From assembly GCA_012842495.1 (NCBI GenBank), contig DUSS01000045.1:134634-198633 (forward strand): 64,000 nucleotides of DNA, given 5' to 3'. Below the pieces are notes generated by a model. That model had not been told where the DNA came from and ran no database searches. It saw only the letters and a program-made list of their open reading frames with translations. The stretch comes from Candidatus Fermentithermobacillaceae bacterium (GTDB lineage: Bacteria; Bacillota; Sulfobacillia; Fermentithermobacillales; DUSS01). Made by a program: the position numbers and the translations under genes. This document shows, piece by piece, positions 37,945-48,794 of the stretch (position 1 is its first letter; the number at the start of each line of letters is the position of its first letter).

Positions 37945-38946
37945 ATGAGGCGGACGAGAGGTTTTCTGCTTCCGACGTTCTGCAAAGGGTTGTACCCCAT
38001 ATCCCGCTATAAGACTTTGAAGGTTGCGCTCGTGATAAGCCTCATGTTTAGTATCTGGGCAATCCTGGGAGCGTCGGGCCTACCCCGGAAGGTCCCGGAC
38101 TACCTGGCGGTGCATGAAACGGACGAACCTCTGGTCCCGTCGAAACCGCCAATGGTTCGTCACGACGTGCTCGAACTGAAGATCCGTCTCAGGGACCTGA
38201 ACTTTTACTCAGGACCTATCGATGAAGTGTACGATTCCCTCTGCGTTTCCTCGGTGAAAGAGTTTCAAAGGAGGAACTGGCTCGATCCCACGGGGGTTGT
38301 GGACCGCAATACCTGGAAAGCTTTGGCCGCGGGGATCAAAGCTCCCCCTGTTCAGGCAAGGGCACCCTTTCGCGAGGGCGAAATCAGCCTGTACATCGAC
38401 ACCGAAAGGCTTGAACTTACCGTGCTCATCGACGGTCAACCCTGGAAAACGTACCCGGTGGCCGTAGGAAGGTGGAATTCGATGACACCGGTGGGCGAGT
38501 GGAAAGTGGTGGACAAGGGTTATGAGACGGGTGGGGCTTATGGGACCAGGTGGATGGCTTTGGATGTTCCCTGGGGAGGATATGGCATCCACGGGACCAA
38601 CAGGCCCTGGTCGATAGGGAGCTATGCGAGTTTAGGTTGCGTCCGGATGTTTAACGAGCACATCGAAGAGATCTTCGACATAATTCCCATTGGTACCAGG
38701 GTCAAGATAGTCGGCTTCCGCCCGCCGTTACGTTTTGAAGGGCCTCTGCATCCGGGATCCGTAGGGCCAGAAGTCGTAAGGCTGCAGGAAGCTTTAAGGG
38801 AATTCGGCTTCGATGCCGGACCACTGGACGGGCGGTACGGGCCCATGACAGAGGCGCAGGTTAGGGATGTAAGGTCTCTTTTCGGGCTGAGTTGGGGAGG
38901 CGGGGCCGACGGGGACCTCTACGTGCTTATCGGAGTCGAAAACTAG
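37945..38946 (+). CDS. L,D-transpeptidase (YkuD) flanked by two peptidoglycan-binding domains
   Basis: GGYGIHGTNRPWSIGSYASLGCVRMFNEHIEEIFDIIPIGTRV; PG-binding LKIRLRDLNFYSGPIDEVYD and VVRLQEALREFGFDAGPLDGRYG. Confidence 0.93.
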   Translation: MRRTRGFLLPTFCKGLYPISRYKTLKVALVISLMFSIWAILGASGLPRKVPDYLAVHETDEPLVPSKPPMVRHDVLELKIRLRDLNFYSGPIDEVYDSLCVSSVKEFQRRNWLDPTGVVDRNTWKALAAGIKAPPVQARAPFREGEISLYIDTERLELTVLIDGQPWKTYPVAVGRWNSMTPVGEWKVVDKGYETGGAYGTRWMALDVPWGGYGIHGTNRPWSIGSYASLGCVRMFNEHIEEIFDIIPIGTRVKIVGFRPPLRFEGPLHPGSVGPEVVRLQEALREFGFDAGPLDGRYGPMTEAQVRDVRSLFGLSWGGGADGDLYVLIGVEN

Positions 38947-38984
38947 AAAGCAGGGCCGCACGAGGGGTGCTTTGGGAGGGGGGT

Positions 38985-40283
38985 GTGAAGGCGGTGAACT
39001 TCCTGGTCAGTTCCGGAAGGAACCGCGGGCCCCGTTTCGGTCTCGCCGTCCTTCTGGCAGTGAACCTCCTTATTTTGATATGCCCTGGGTGTGCCAGGCA
39101 GATGCCGCAGAAGTCAGAGGGGCAGGTCCCGGTTCTGCCTCCAGGACAGGAGATCGTGGTATGGGAAATGAAGCAGCCGCACTTTCCAGGGTCCAGGCCG
39201 TACGAAGAGGAAGTTCAAAGGGTATGTGAACAATTCCAACAGAAGACGGGCATACGGGTTAAGCTCGTATTCGTAAGCAGGTGGGAGCTTCCGGATGCTC
39301 TCCTGAAAGCCAGGGAGGAATCCAAACTTCCGGACGTACTGTTCAGCGGCGAGTTTCCCTGCCTGACGGGGCTGGAAAGGGACTTGGCCGGTATTTTAGA
39401 TGCAGGGCAGTATCAGGAAACGGCTTTAGCCGCGTGGACCCGGGGCGGGCGGATCATGGGGATTCCTTCTGCGATTCTGTGGTTCGGCATAGCCGCGCGG
39501 AAAGACGTTTTGAATTCGCAACAAGGGGAGCCCGGCGACTTCCGAACCGATCCATCGACCCTAAACGGTCTACTACGATCCCTGGGAGTGCTTCCCACTT
39601 CCGAGGCGTTCATGCAGATCGCGACCCACGAGCTTTCGGGCCGGCACCGGGCTCCCCGGGAAATCGCCTCCTTTGTGTCGTGGATAAAGATGAACGTTTC
39701 CGAATCCGAACAGGAGTTTTGTCTTCAGCGCTTCAAGCGCGGGGACATTCAGGGCATTTACGGGGTGACCCCTTACATTTTTAAGTGGCTCAGAATTTCC
39801 TCAGAGCCCGGAAGTTCTGGGGAGCCCGTGCTTGTTCCCCTGATTTTCGAAAAGGGAGATACTGGCTTCGGGTTTACTGTGCCGGGCTACCTGATCCTTA
39901 GTGGCGCCGAACCGAAGCTTAAAGCGTCGGCGGAACTTGGTAAGCTCCTCGCCCAGAACTACGGCCGGTGGGGGGCGCGCGCTCTAGGCCTGATACCTGC
40001 GAGGATTGAGGATCTGCCCATTTTCACGCTGGAAAGCGGGTTCACGAGAGAGGAAAGATCCCACCTCCTGAAAATCCTCGATTTAACCGGTATTCCCCTT
40101 TCGCCTCAGGACGCCGGGGTAGAGGGGGTAGCCGCGGATGCTGGTCTTGACGATCTCTTTACCCGCTACAAATGTCTTGAGGAACTTGCCGGGGTACTTT
40201 CCAGCTACTTTTCCGGCAACCTGATCGACGATGGACTCGCCGAAGAAATTGCCCACGCACTCGAAGGCAATACTAGTCGTTAG
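38985..40283 (+). CDS. Putative lipoprotein, extracellular solute-binding protein-like
   Basis: Signal/lipobox LAVLLAVNLLILICPGCA; EEVQRVCEQFQQKTGIRVKLVFVSRWELPDALLKAREESKLPDVLFSGEF. Confidence 0.7.
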   Translation: MKAVNFLVSSGRNRGPRFGLAVLLAVNLLILICPGCARQMPQKSEGQVPVLPPGQEIVVWEMKQPHFPGSRPYEEEVQRVCEQFQQKTGIRVKLVFVSRWELPDALLKAREESKLPDVLFSGEFPCLTGLERDLAGILDAGQYQETALAAWTRGGRIMGIPSAILWFGIAARKDVLNSQQGEPGDFRTDPSTLNGLLRSLGVLPTSEAFMQIATHELSGRHRAPREIASFVSWIKMNVSESEQEFCLQRFKRGDIQGIYGVTPYIFKWLRISSEPGSSGEPVLVPLIFEKGDTGFGFTVPGYLILSGAEPKLKASAELGKLLAQNYGRWGARALGLIPARIEDLPIFTLESGFTREERSHLLKILDLTGIPLSPQDAGVEGVAADAGLDDLFTRYKCLEELAGVLSSYFSGNLIDDGLAEEIAHALEGNTSR

Positions 40284-40336
40284 AAGCTCAGGAAAGGCCG
40301 TGGTCTAGTTTAGTACGAAGGAAGGACGCTTTTGGG

Positions 40337-40948
40337 TTGGAAGTACTCAAGGACATACCTTTAATGGTCATGCGGTCTATCGTCATGTATCTTCTCGCGC
40401 TGGTAGCCGTGAGGTTTATGGGGAAACGGTCGATAGGACAGCTCGCTCCGTTCGACCTGGTAGTCATAATCATCATGGGCTCGGTTGCCGCTCTTCCTCT
40501 AGAGGAGCCATCGATCCATCCGATCAAGGGCATAGTGCCGATAATAGTTATGTCCGGGCTTCAGTACATACTCAGCGTCATCAATATGCACTGGCGAGAG
40601 GCGGAGAAGGTGACGCAGGGTATGTCGACCCCCCTCATAATGAACGGGCAAATCCTCCATGAAAACTTAAAGAGGGAGCGGGTTTCCCTTGCGGACCTGC
40701 ACATAGTGTTGAGACAGCAAGGCGCCGATAGGGTGGAAGACGTGGCCCTGGCAGTGCTGGAACCCACTGGGGAAGTGAGCGTGATCAAGAAGAAAGAAGC
40801 TCAGCCCGTGACGCCGAGGGATATGGATCTCATGACGTTATCCCGGGTAGATACGGTGCGACAGCAAATGCACGACCGGCTTGTCGTGCAGTACAGGGAC
40901 CTTTCGCGCGATTTCACGAGGACACGGAAGCTCCGGGGTCGAACTTAA
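40337..40948 (+). CDS. DUF421 (YetF-like) membrane protein
   Basis: RSIVMYLLALVAVRFMGKRSIGQLAPFDLVVIIIMGSVAALPL; C-terminal QGMSTPLIMNGQILHENLKRERVSLADLHIVLRQQG. Confidence 0.92.
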   Translation: MEVLKDIPLMVMRSIVMYLLALVAVRFMGKRSIGQLAPFDLVVIIIMGSVAALPLEEPSIHPIKGIVPIIVMSGLQYILSVINMHWREAEKVTQGMSTPLIMNGQILHENLKRERVSLADLHIVLRQQGADRVEDVALAVLEPTGEVSVIKKKEAQPVTPRDMDLMTLSRVDTVRQQMHDRLVVQYRDLSRDFTRTRKLRGRT

Positions 40949-40968
40949 AGCCTCGGAGGTGAAGCTGT

Positions 40969-41535
40969 TTGATTCCCCAACGGTTTCAAGAGGGATTATC
41001 CTTCGAACAGTATTTAACCCATTCTTCTATGAACGTGCCCACTATGCGGGAAAACTTCAACGAAACAGAGCCCGGACAGGCTTCTGCCCAGTATTTCGAA
41101 GGACTGTGCCGCAAGCTTGAGCCGGCCGCAATCCGGGTTCTGGCTTTGTCCGAGGACTGGTGCGGCGACTGCGTGGAGAACGTGCCCATCGTGGCGAAGC
41201 TGGCCCACCTATACCCGGTTTTCGAGCTCCGAATCTTCCCCCGGGACGAAAATCTCGATATCATGGACCAGTACCTCACCGAAGGGAAGAGGGTCATTCC
41301 CGTATTCGTGTTTTTCGACGAGGCGGGGGAGGAAATCGGCAGGTTCATCGAACGTCCGAAGGGGGCTCACCGTTTCCTCCAGGAATTCATGCAAAGTCAC
41401 CCTGCTCAGGAGGAAGCTGAAAGAAGGCAAATCATTTACAGGGCCCGGAGCGAGCTCCGCAAGTTGTACAAGGCGGGGCTTCGGGAGCAGACCATAGGGG
41501 AAATCAGGTCGATCCTTGAGAAGCGTTATCCCTGA
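40969..41535 (+). CDS. Thioredoxin-family protein
   Basis: VLALSEDWCGDCVENVPIVAKLA...VIPVFVFFDEAGEEIGRFIERP; TTG start. Confidence 0.88.
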   Translation: MIPQRFQEGLSFEQYLTHSSMNVPTMRENFNETEPGQASAQYFEGLCRKLEPAAIRVLALSEDWCGDCVENVPIVAKLAHLYPVFELRIFPRDENLDIMDQYLTEGKRVIPVFVFFDEAGEEIGRFIERPKGAHRFLQEFMQSHPAQEEAERRQIIYRARSELRKLYKAGLREQTIGEIRSILEKRYP

Positions 41536-41692
41536 TGAGGCGGCGTGCGCGTCCAATGGACAGGTACGGCGCGGACAACGCAGCCGGTCCCATCTAAACC
41601 CGAAACCACTCCGCTCAGGACAGGAGCGGGTCGTAAGATGGGGAGACCTCCGGGCCTCGACCGTTTTAGGGAGAAAGAGGAGACTTCGACTG

Positions 41693-44089
41693 ATGAATCG
41701 CAAAGCCTTGGAAATACTGGACTTTCATGAGATACAAAAACTGTTGGCCCAGGAGACTCTCACCCCCATGGGGAGAGACCTGGCCATGTCCGCGTACCCT
41801 TGCACCGCCCGGGAAGCAAGAGCTCGTCAGCGTTCCGTGCTGGAGGTTCACAAGGCTTCGGCAAGTGCACCGTTACCCTCCTTATCCGGTGCCGGAGACC
41901 CGAGACCGGCCCTGGAAAAGATCGATGCCGGTGCCGTCCTGAGCTCCGCTGAGCTTTCCCTCATGTTAAGGGTCTTTTCCGTCATGGACTCGGTGCGATC
42001 GTGGCTTTCCCGATTCGATGCCGGTGAATATCCCGAACTCCATTCCCTCGGTAAGAAGATTCCCCCGGTAAAGGGGATCGTTGAACTCCTCGAGCGGACC
42101 GTGACACCCGAGGGGGAGATAAAGGATTCCGCCTCGGATCTGCTGAGGAAGATTCGCCGGGAGATAAAAAGACATCTTGATGACATGAGGGCACGCCTTG
42201 AGTCCCTGTGCAGATCTCCTCAGATGGCTCCTTATCTTCAAGAACCTGTTGTGAACTTACGTTCGGGAAGATACGTTCTCCCGGTTAAGCAGGAGTACGC
42301 ATCGCGCGTCCCGGGGGTCATTCACGATCAGTCCGGGTCCGGGCAGACGGTGTTCATAGAGCCTTTGGTTATCGTGGAGATGTGGAACGAACTCAGAAAA
42401 CTGGAGCTCTCGGAACGGGATGAAATCGAACGGATTTTGAGGGAAGCTACATCAGCTATTCGAGCTGTTCCGCGATTGAGGGAGGCCGCAACTGCTCTGG
42501 GCGAACTAGATTTCGCCTTCGCAAGGGCGAGCTTGATGGCCAAATGGCGAGGGGTGTTGCCCGAGCTCAGGGATGGTCACGACCTCGTTCTCAAGAAAGC
42601 CAGACATCCCCTGCTAAGGGGAAATCCCGTTCCTTTGGACGTGGCTCTGGAACAGTCGGGAGAAGCTCCGCGGACGCTCGTAATAACCGGCCCCAATATG
42701 GGTGGCAAAACCGTCGCCCTGAAGACAATTGGTCTTCTTACGGCCCTCGCCTTGTCCGGATTTCCGGTCCCGGCTGCGGAAGGAACCGTTGTGGGGGACT
42801 TCTCGGATATCCTGGTGGATATCGGAGACGAGCAATCCATTCAGGAGAACTTGAGTACTTTCTCAGCTCATATTAAAAACATCATCGCCATATTGCAGGA
42901 AGCAGGGCCTGGAAAACTGGTCCTTATTGATGAGCTGGGCGCCGGGACGGACCCGAAAGAGGGTGCGGCTTTAGGTCTGGCAGTTTTGAGACGACTCCAT
43001 AACTCTGGGGCCCTGGTCGTGATCAGCACTCACTATTCCGAAATAAAGACCCTCGCGTACGAAACCCCCGGGATGGAAAACGCATGTATGGAATGGGATT
43101 CTGTCAACACGGTACCCACCTACAAGCTTGTGGTGGGGCGGCCTGGACGGTCCAACGGGCTGGATGTGGCGTTGAAAATAGGCCTCCCACCTGAGATCGT
43201 CCGGGAGGCGCGGGATCTCATGCCGCGGGATCTCGTGCGCCTCGAGGACATGGTTCGCGAAATGGAGGAAAAGAATCGCGAGGTTGAAGGGGAGCTTTTA
43301 AAGCTGAGAGAGGAAGTATCCCGGTACGAAAGGCTTCGGGCAGAGATGGAGACAATGGTCAAAACCACGGAGGGGGAGAGAAAGGAGATCCTCGCCGCGG
43401 CCAGGCGGGAGGCCCAGGAAATCGTGAGAAGGGTCACGGTTGAAACGGAGAGACTCGTGAAGGAAATCAGAAAAGCATCCCACGCGCCGGACAGAGAAGC
43501 GCTTATAGCAAAGGTACGGGAAGAACTCGACGCGTTGCGCCGGAGTGTGGGTGAAGAGATGCCCGAAACGGCCGAACTTGGATTCACTCCTATACCGCCC
43601 GAAGAAATCACGCCGGGAACCTCTGTGCGGGTTAGGGGGTTTACCGAGCCCGGTCGGGTTCTGCAAACTCCGGGCGAGGACGGGACGGCCCTCGTCCAGG
43701 TAGGCTCCGTTGCAGTGCGGGTGAAAGCGGGGGATCTCGCGGCTCTCTGCGGACCCGGCGAGAAGAGGTTCACGGAAGCGGAATCGAGGCATCCGCGGGC
43801 AAAGCTTTCTCTTCCAAACGTGGCTGCGAGTAAAGCGGTACAAGTCCGGTCGGAGATAGACCTCAGGGGTGTTCGGGCGTCCGAAGCCCTGGAGCTCCTG
43901 GACAAATACCTGGACGACGCCTATCTCGCCGGTCTTAAGACCGCGCGGATAATCCACGGGAAGGGTACGGGAGCCCTCAGGAAGGCAGTAGTAGACTTCC
44001 TCCAGAACCACCCTCACGTAAAGGAGTTCCGGAGCGGCGAGCTCGCCGAAGGGGGTCACGGGGTCACGGTGGTCGCCCTGAAGGAGTGA
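41693..44089 (+). CDS. mutS2: MutS2 with C-terminal Smr domain
   Basis: GPNMGGKTVALKTIGLL, LVLIDELGAGTDPKEGAAL, STHYSEIKTLA; Smr IDLRGVRASEALELLDKYLDDAYLAGLKTARIIHGKGTGALR. Confidence 0.97.
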   Translation: MNRKALEILDFHEIQKLLAQETLTPMGRDLAMSAYPCTAREARARQRSVLEVHKASASAPLPSLSGAGDPRPALEKIDAGAVLSSAELSLMLRVFSVMDSVRSWLSRFDAGEYPELHSLGKKIPPVKGIVELLERTVTPEGEIKDSASDLLRKIRREIKRHLDDMRARLESLCRSPQMAPYLQEPVVNLRSGRYVLPVKQEYASRVPGVIHDQSGSGQTVFIEPLVIVEMWNELRKLELSERDEIERILREATSAIRAVPRLREAATALGELDFAFARASLMAKWRGVLPELRDGHDLVLKKARHPLLRGNPVPLDVALEQSGEAPRTLVITGPNMGGKTVALKTIGLLTALALSGFPVPAAEGTVVGDFSDILVDIGDEQSIQENLSTFSAHIKNIIAILQEAGPGKLVLIDELGAGTDPKEGAALGLAVLRRLHNSGALVVISTHYSEIKTLAYETPGMENACMEWDSVNTVPTYKLVVGRPGRSNGLDVALKIGLPPEIVREARDLMPRDLVRLEDMVREMEEKNREVEGELLKLREEVSRYERLRAEMETMVKTTEGERKEILAAARREAQEIVRRVTVETERLVKEIRKASHAPDREALIAKVREELDALRRSVGEEMPETAELGFTPIPPEEITPGTSVRVRGFTEPGRVLQTPGEDGTALVQVGSVAVRVKAGDLAALCGPGEKRFTEAESRHPRAKLSLPNVAASKAVQVRSEIDLRGVRASEALELLDKYLDDAYLAGLKTARIIHGKGTGALRKAVVDFLQNHPHVKEFRSGELAEGGHGVTVVALKE

Positions 44090-44109
44090 GCATCGCCTTC
44101 TTATGCTGA

Positions 44110-46212
44110 CTAGGGACCGGACGACGACGGTGGTTGGGTGACCGGTGGCTCACCGAGAGCCGTGTGGTATGTGCAGAATTGAGTCGGCTCCCGTCCCTTG
44201 ATAAAGAGGTCTTCGCCTATATCCGAAGGTGGACAGAACGGGCCTGGTAAAAGCCCTGATTTCTTGCAGAATTTTGAAGATACGATGTTCGCGGGAACTG
44301 GAAAATCGGAGGGAGGTACGTCCTTGAGTATTTGCTTCATCATGCGGTTCCAGATCATCGCCGGGTAACTTCCGCCCGTGACTTTCCATTGGGACATATT
44401 CTTGTCCTGATCGAAACCCATCCAAACGACTCCTACCATATCCGGCGTATAGCCGCAGAACCAGGCATCTGTATAGCTCGAAGTCGTCCCGGTTTTTCCC
44501 GCGCAGGGCCTGCCAATGTTGGCAAGCTGGCCTGTCCCACCGGGTTTCGTAATGACGTCCCTGAGCATGCTGGTCATGAGGTACGCGACCTGCTCGGACA
44601 TGACAATGTTTCGTTTGGGTTGAGTTTCTTCCAGCACGTTACCTTCCTTGTCCTCAACCCTCAGAATCGCCACCGGCTCCACCTTTATGCCCCTATTAGC
44701 CAGGGCGCTATAAGCTTCGGCCATCTCGATGACACGCACACCCCGGGTGAGCCCTCCGAGGGATAGGACCATAGTGTAATCGGTCTTGCCGTCGTCGGAT
44801 GAATCCTTATCTAGTGTAGTAATGCCCAGCCTTTCGCAAGACTCGACCCCGATCTTGGGCGTGATCTGCTCAAGCACCTTGAAGGCTACAACGTTCACGG
44901 ATTCCCTGACGGCGTCCCGGATAGTAATCAGGCCTCTAAAGGTACCTCCGTAGTTTTGGGGAGAAAACTCTTCGCCTGTGTAGGGATCTTTCCAGGTGTA
45001 CGGAGAGTCATCCACCACCGTAGCCGGGCTCATGCCCATTTCGAGAGCAGGAACGTATACCGCCAGCGGCTTGATAGCGGAGCCTGGCTGCCTTGTTGTG
45101 TCCACCGCCCGGTTCCAGGAGAGCATTCCTTTATGCTCTCTTCCTCCGACCATGGCCAGGATGTGACCGGTTCTTGGATCCATTACGATTGCGGCCGCCT
45201 CAACGTGGTCCTGGCCTTCCTTGATTGGAAACACGGGATCGAGTACTGACGCTACAGCTTCTTCCACCGCCTTCTGAGCGGCCGGAACGTAGGTCGTGTA
45301 GACTCTCAGACCGCCCCCGTATACCTGTTCCTCGGGATACCGCGAGAGGAGTTCCTTTAACACGTAGTCGAAGAAGTAGGCGCCTTCGGGTATCACCATG
45401 CCGCCCTTGTAGGGAATGGGCCGGAACGGTTCAGCTTTTGCGCGCTCGGCCTCTTCCCTGGATATGAATCCATATTCAACCATTTTATCCAGAACGTCGT
45501 TTCGAGCGGCGATGCACTGATCCGGTCGCTTCTCAGGATCGTATAGCGAAGGACCGCGGATGAGGGCTGCCAGGAAAGCTCCCTCTCCCAGCGACAGTTC
45601 GGAAGCGGATTTTCCAAAATACATGCGGGCAGCAGCTTCGATACCGTAAGCGTTTCTTCCGAAGAATACCTGGTTCAAGTACATGCCGAGGATCTCGTCT
45701 TTGGTGAAGCTCCGTTCGAGCCTGACCGCGAGGATCACATCCTGGATCTTTCGCTTGAGGGTTCTAGCGGGCTCCAGGAAGGCGGTTTTCGCCAACTGCT
45801 GAGATATGGTACTTCCGCCCTCCCGTATGGACTGGCTCCTTAGATTCACGTAAAGTGCTCTGAAGATAGCTTTTAAATCGAAGCCTTTGTGCGTATAAAA
45901 CCTATGGTCTTCTTGAGCTACGACGGCATCCCTCACATACTTGGGCACATCCTCCAGGTCGATGGGAATTCTGTACTCGCTCGACCGCAATTCGCTCCAG
46001 AGATTGCCGTTGGCGTCGAAGACGTAGGATGCCTGAGTGGGTTTGGGTTCCAGCGACGAAAGAGTGGGAAGCGTTCTGACCGCGTCGAAAATGAAAAGTC
46101 CTACCGCAAGAGCTCCGGTAAAGCCTACGATCAATATCGCATAGAGGATTATGTCCAGTCTGGAAGTTCTCCGCTTTGTCCTCCGCAAAAGCCATACCTC
46201 CGTATCACCCAA
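44110..46212 (-). CDS. Penicillin-binding protein 1A (transglycosylase/transpeptidase)
   Basis: AQEDHRFYTHKGFDLKAIFRALYVNLRS, EGGSTISQQLAKTAFL, RQPGSAIKPLAVYVPALEMG, AGKTGTTSSYTDAWFCGYTPD. Confidence 0.97.
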   Translation of the reverse strand: MGDTEVWLLRRTKRRTSRLDIILYAILIVGFTGALAVGLFIFDAVRTLPTLSSLEPKPTQASYVFDANGNLWSELRSSEYRIPIDLEDVPKYVRDAVVAQEDHRFYTHKGFDLKAIFRALYVNLRSQSIREGGSTISQQLAKTAFLEPARTLKRKIQDVILAVRLERSFTKDEILGMYLNQVFFGRNAYGIEAAARMYFGKSASELSLGEGAFLAALIRGPSLYDPEKRPDQCIAARNDVLDKMVEYGFISREEAERAKAEPFRPIPYKGGMVIPEGAYFFDYVLKELLSRYPEEQVYGGGLRVYTTYVPAAQKAVEEAVASVLDPVFPIKEGQDHVEAAAIVMDPRTGHILAMVGGREHKGMLSWNRAVDTTRQPGSAIKPLAVYVPALEMGMSPATVVDDSPYTWKDPYTGEEFSPQNYGGTFRGLITIRDAVRESVNVVAFKVLEQITPKIGVESCERLGITTLDKDSSDDGKTDYTMVLSLGGLTRGVRVIEMAEAYSALANRGIKVEPVAILRVEDKEGNVLEETQPKRNIVMSEQVAYLMTSMLRDVITKPGGTGQLANIGRPCAGKTGTTSSYTDAWFCGYTPDMVGVVWMGFDQDKNMSQWKVTGGSYPAMIWNRMMKQILKDVPPSDFPVPANIVSSKFCKKSGLLPGPFCPPSDIGEDLFIKGREPTQFCTYHTALGEPPVTQPPSSSGP

Positions 46213-46545
46213 GGTTACCTAACAGAACGAGTTCACTCTACAATACGACCGCGGCCCAGTCAGCGATGCAGGTAGGTCGAGATTCGCAGTTATTATATCA
46301 CCCTTGCCTCGTAGACCGGTATGTCACGTATCTACTGGACGGTCCTGACGCCCGATGGTGGTCATTTACAGAGAACTGCGTCACCGTCCCCGGCTGTTTG
46401 CGGTTGCCCGGTAGATGACAGTTCAGCCTGCACTCCCGGGGGAGACAAGGATAGGGTTCCGTGCAGGTTACTAACTGGAAGAGGTAACTCCCGCGGTAGA
46501 CAGTCTCATCCGACGATGCGATAATCAAGAGCATAAGACGCGGGG

Positions 46546-47805
46546 GTGGACAGGTTGAATCGTACAGACGAAGACATCGCCCGTGAAACAGGGCGGCAGA
46601 TGGATTTGCTTTGCCGGGGTGCCCTGGAGGTTGTGACAAAAGAAGAGCTTTCCGCCAAGATCCACCGGTCGATCGCGGCGGGAAAGCCGCTCAAGGTGAA
46701 ACTCGGGGTCGACCCCAGCGCTCCTGACCTTCACCTGGGCCACGTCGTCGTTATGAGAAAGCTCAGGGAGTTTCAGGAGTGCGGTCATGAGATTTACTTC
46801 GTCATCGGCGATTTCACCGGGATGATCGGAGATCCTTCCGGGCGGTCGGAGACCCGACCCCAACTGTCCCGGGAGCAAGTGGAAGCTAACGCCGAAACAT
46901 ATCGCAAGCAAGCTTCTGTGATTTTGGACCCTGAGAAAACCCACACGGTTTTCAACTCTCAGTGGTTATCCAAGCTCGATTTTTACCAGGTAATACACCT
47001 GGCTTCCAAATTCACGGTGGCGCGCATGCTGGAGAGGGATGACTTCCAAAAGAGATACGCGCAAGGATATCCCATCGCCATTCACGAGTTTCTGTACTCC
47101 CTGGCCCAAGCTTATGATTCGGTGGCCCTGGGGGCCGACGTCGAGCTCGGGGGCTCGGACCAGACCTTTAACCTGCTGGTGGGGCGCCACATACAAAAGG
47201 AGTACGGGCAGGAGCCGCAGGTGAATATGACGATGCCGCTTCTGGTTGGCCTCGACGGGCGTAACAAGATGTCGAAAAGCCTCGGCAATTACGTCGGAGT
47301 CACGGATAGCCCGGGGGAAATGTTCGGAAAGATTATGTCGTTGCCCGACTCCCTAATGAAGGACTACTTTGTGCTTGTGCTTGGGGATGACGTCAGCGTC
47401 GTCGATGCAATTATGCGCGACATCGCCGCAGGTAAATCCCATCCCATGGATGTCAAACTGACGCTTGCCCGAAGGATCGTAGCGATGTTTTACGGTTCGT
47501 CGCAGGCGTCCTGGGCCGAAAGGGAGTTCCTTAGGGTGTTCAGGGAGAAGGAACTCCCCAGCGACATCAGTGTGGTAACGCCGGGAGAACTCAAACCCGG
47601 AGAAAGCGTGGGAGTAGCCCGGCTCTTAGTTTTGCTGGGTCTTGTTCCCTCTTCCAGCGAAGGCCGTCGTTTGATCGCCCAAGGTGGAGTGAGGATCGAC
47701 GGGAAGACGGTAACCTCCGAGTCCGATTTCGTCTCGGTGAGAAACGGCATGCTGGTCCAGGTCGGCAGGAGAAAAGCTTGCCGGGTCAGTTTCAACCGGT
47801 CATAG
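46546..47805 (+). CDS. tyrS: Tyrosyl-tRNA synthetase
   Basis: [55 protein letters not shown]-terminal S4 domain. Confidence 0.97.
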   Translation: MDRLNRTDEDIARETGRQMDLLCRGALEVVTKEELSAKIHRSIAAGKPLKVKLGVDPSAPDLHLGHVVVMRKLREFQECGHEIYFVIGDFTGMIGDPSGRSETRPQLSREQVEANAETYRKQASVILDPEKTHTVFNSQWLSKLDFYQVIHLASKFTVARMLERDDFQKRYAQGYPIAIHEFLYSLAQAYDSVALGADVELGGSDQTFNLLVGRHIQKEYGQEPQVNMTMPLLVGLDGRNKMSKSLGNYVGVTDSPGEMFGKIMSLPDSLMKDYFVLVLGDDVSVVDAIMRDIAAGKSHPMDVKLTLARRIVAMFYGSSQASWAEREFLRVFREKELPSDISVVTPGELKPGESVGVARLLVLLGLVPSSSEGRRLIAQGGVRIDGKTVTSESDFVSVRNGMLVQVGRRKACRVSFNRS

Positions 47806-47933
47806 GCCTGTCCGCTGCGAAAAAGAGGACCGCCCGACGGTTCTTTCGTCGTGCCGGCACCGGGCGCCGAAGCACGCCTCGGGCCTTGGGTGAATAAGTA
47901 TGAAAAGCCCTGCCTTTGAGGGAGTAGTGCCCT

Positions 47934-48611
47934 GTGTTCCGCCGGCGTTTTGTAAGACGGCGACCGCCGCGAAGAGGTCTTTTTTGGCCGCTCTTGTTTC
48001 TGGCAGCGGCCGTCTTCGCCTTTGCGTTTGTAGAACGCTCGGTGGTTCCTACCGTTGTAACGCTGGCCGAATCGGAAGCTTCCGGCGCCGCAAACCGGCT
48101 CATCGTCGATACGGTGCGTAACGAAGTACTACCGCTCCTCCAGGGCAAAGACCTCGTCGAGTTCGTGACCAGCGCGTCGGGAGAAATCGTGTTCGTAAGG
48201 GTCAATTCTGCATATCTCGGTGAGGTAGAAGCTATATCCCTTCGCGCGCTTCAAGAGGGGCTGGCCAGAGTCGGGGAGTTCAAAGTGTACGTACCGCTGG
48301 GTCAGTTGGTCGGGTCGCGGATACTGGCGGCGTCCGGACCGAAGCTCCCCGTGACGCTCATACCCGCCGGGGTAGTGAGCACGAAGATCGCTGACAGCTT
48401 TGAGGTGGCAGGGATAAACCAGACCAAGTATACGCTTTTCCTCACGGCGAAAGTGTCGATTAAGGTGGTCATACCGTTGGTGTCCTCTTCGACGGTGGTC
48501 TCCGCGGAGGTCCCGCTTGCGACCGTCCTCATCCCCGGGAAAGTTCCCGACACGTACCTGTCTTTGCCATTGCCAGCAAGCCCGTGGTCGTCGCAGGAGC
48601 TGGGGAAATGA
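47934..48611 (+). CDS. yunB: Sporulation protein YunB
   Basis: ANRLIVDTVRNEVLPLL...IVFVRVNSAYLGEV...VYVPLGQLVGSRILAASGPKLPVTLIPAG. Confidence 0.88.
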   Translation: MFRRRFVRRRPPRRGLFWPLLFLAAAVFAFAFVERSVVPTVVTLAESEASGAANRLIVDTVRNEVLPLLQGKDLVEFVTSASGEIVFVRVNSAYLGEVEAISLRALQEGLARVGEFKVYVPLGQLVGSRILAASGPKLPVTLIPAGVVSTKIADSFEVAGINQTKYTLFLTAKVSIKVVIPLVSSSTVVSAEVPLATVLIPGKVPDTYLSLPLPASPWSSQELGK

Positions 48612-48794
48612 TGTCAGGGCCGGAATGGAGCAAACTCTTGTTGAAGCTCGTCTGTCCGCGGCGTATTCTGTTGCTAGGACTGAGTCTTTGCCAATGGGAA
48701 ATGTCTGTGCCAGGCGGACCGCCTGACGGATCGAGGATCTCCTAAGACGAGGTGGAGGAGTGGCCCGACCTAGGACGGGGTTTCCCCTGGGGCA

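Noticed and set aside
46316-46545. Possible T-box leader upstream of tyrS
   Set aside because: Structured sequence (AACTGC...GCGGTT; GGTTAC...GTAACTCC) is present, but no AGGGTGGNACCGCG core, no convincing TAC/TAT specifier and no terminator were seen; needs an Infernal scan.
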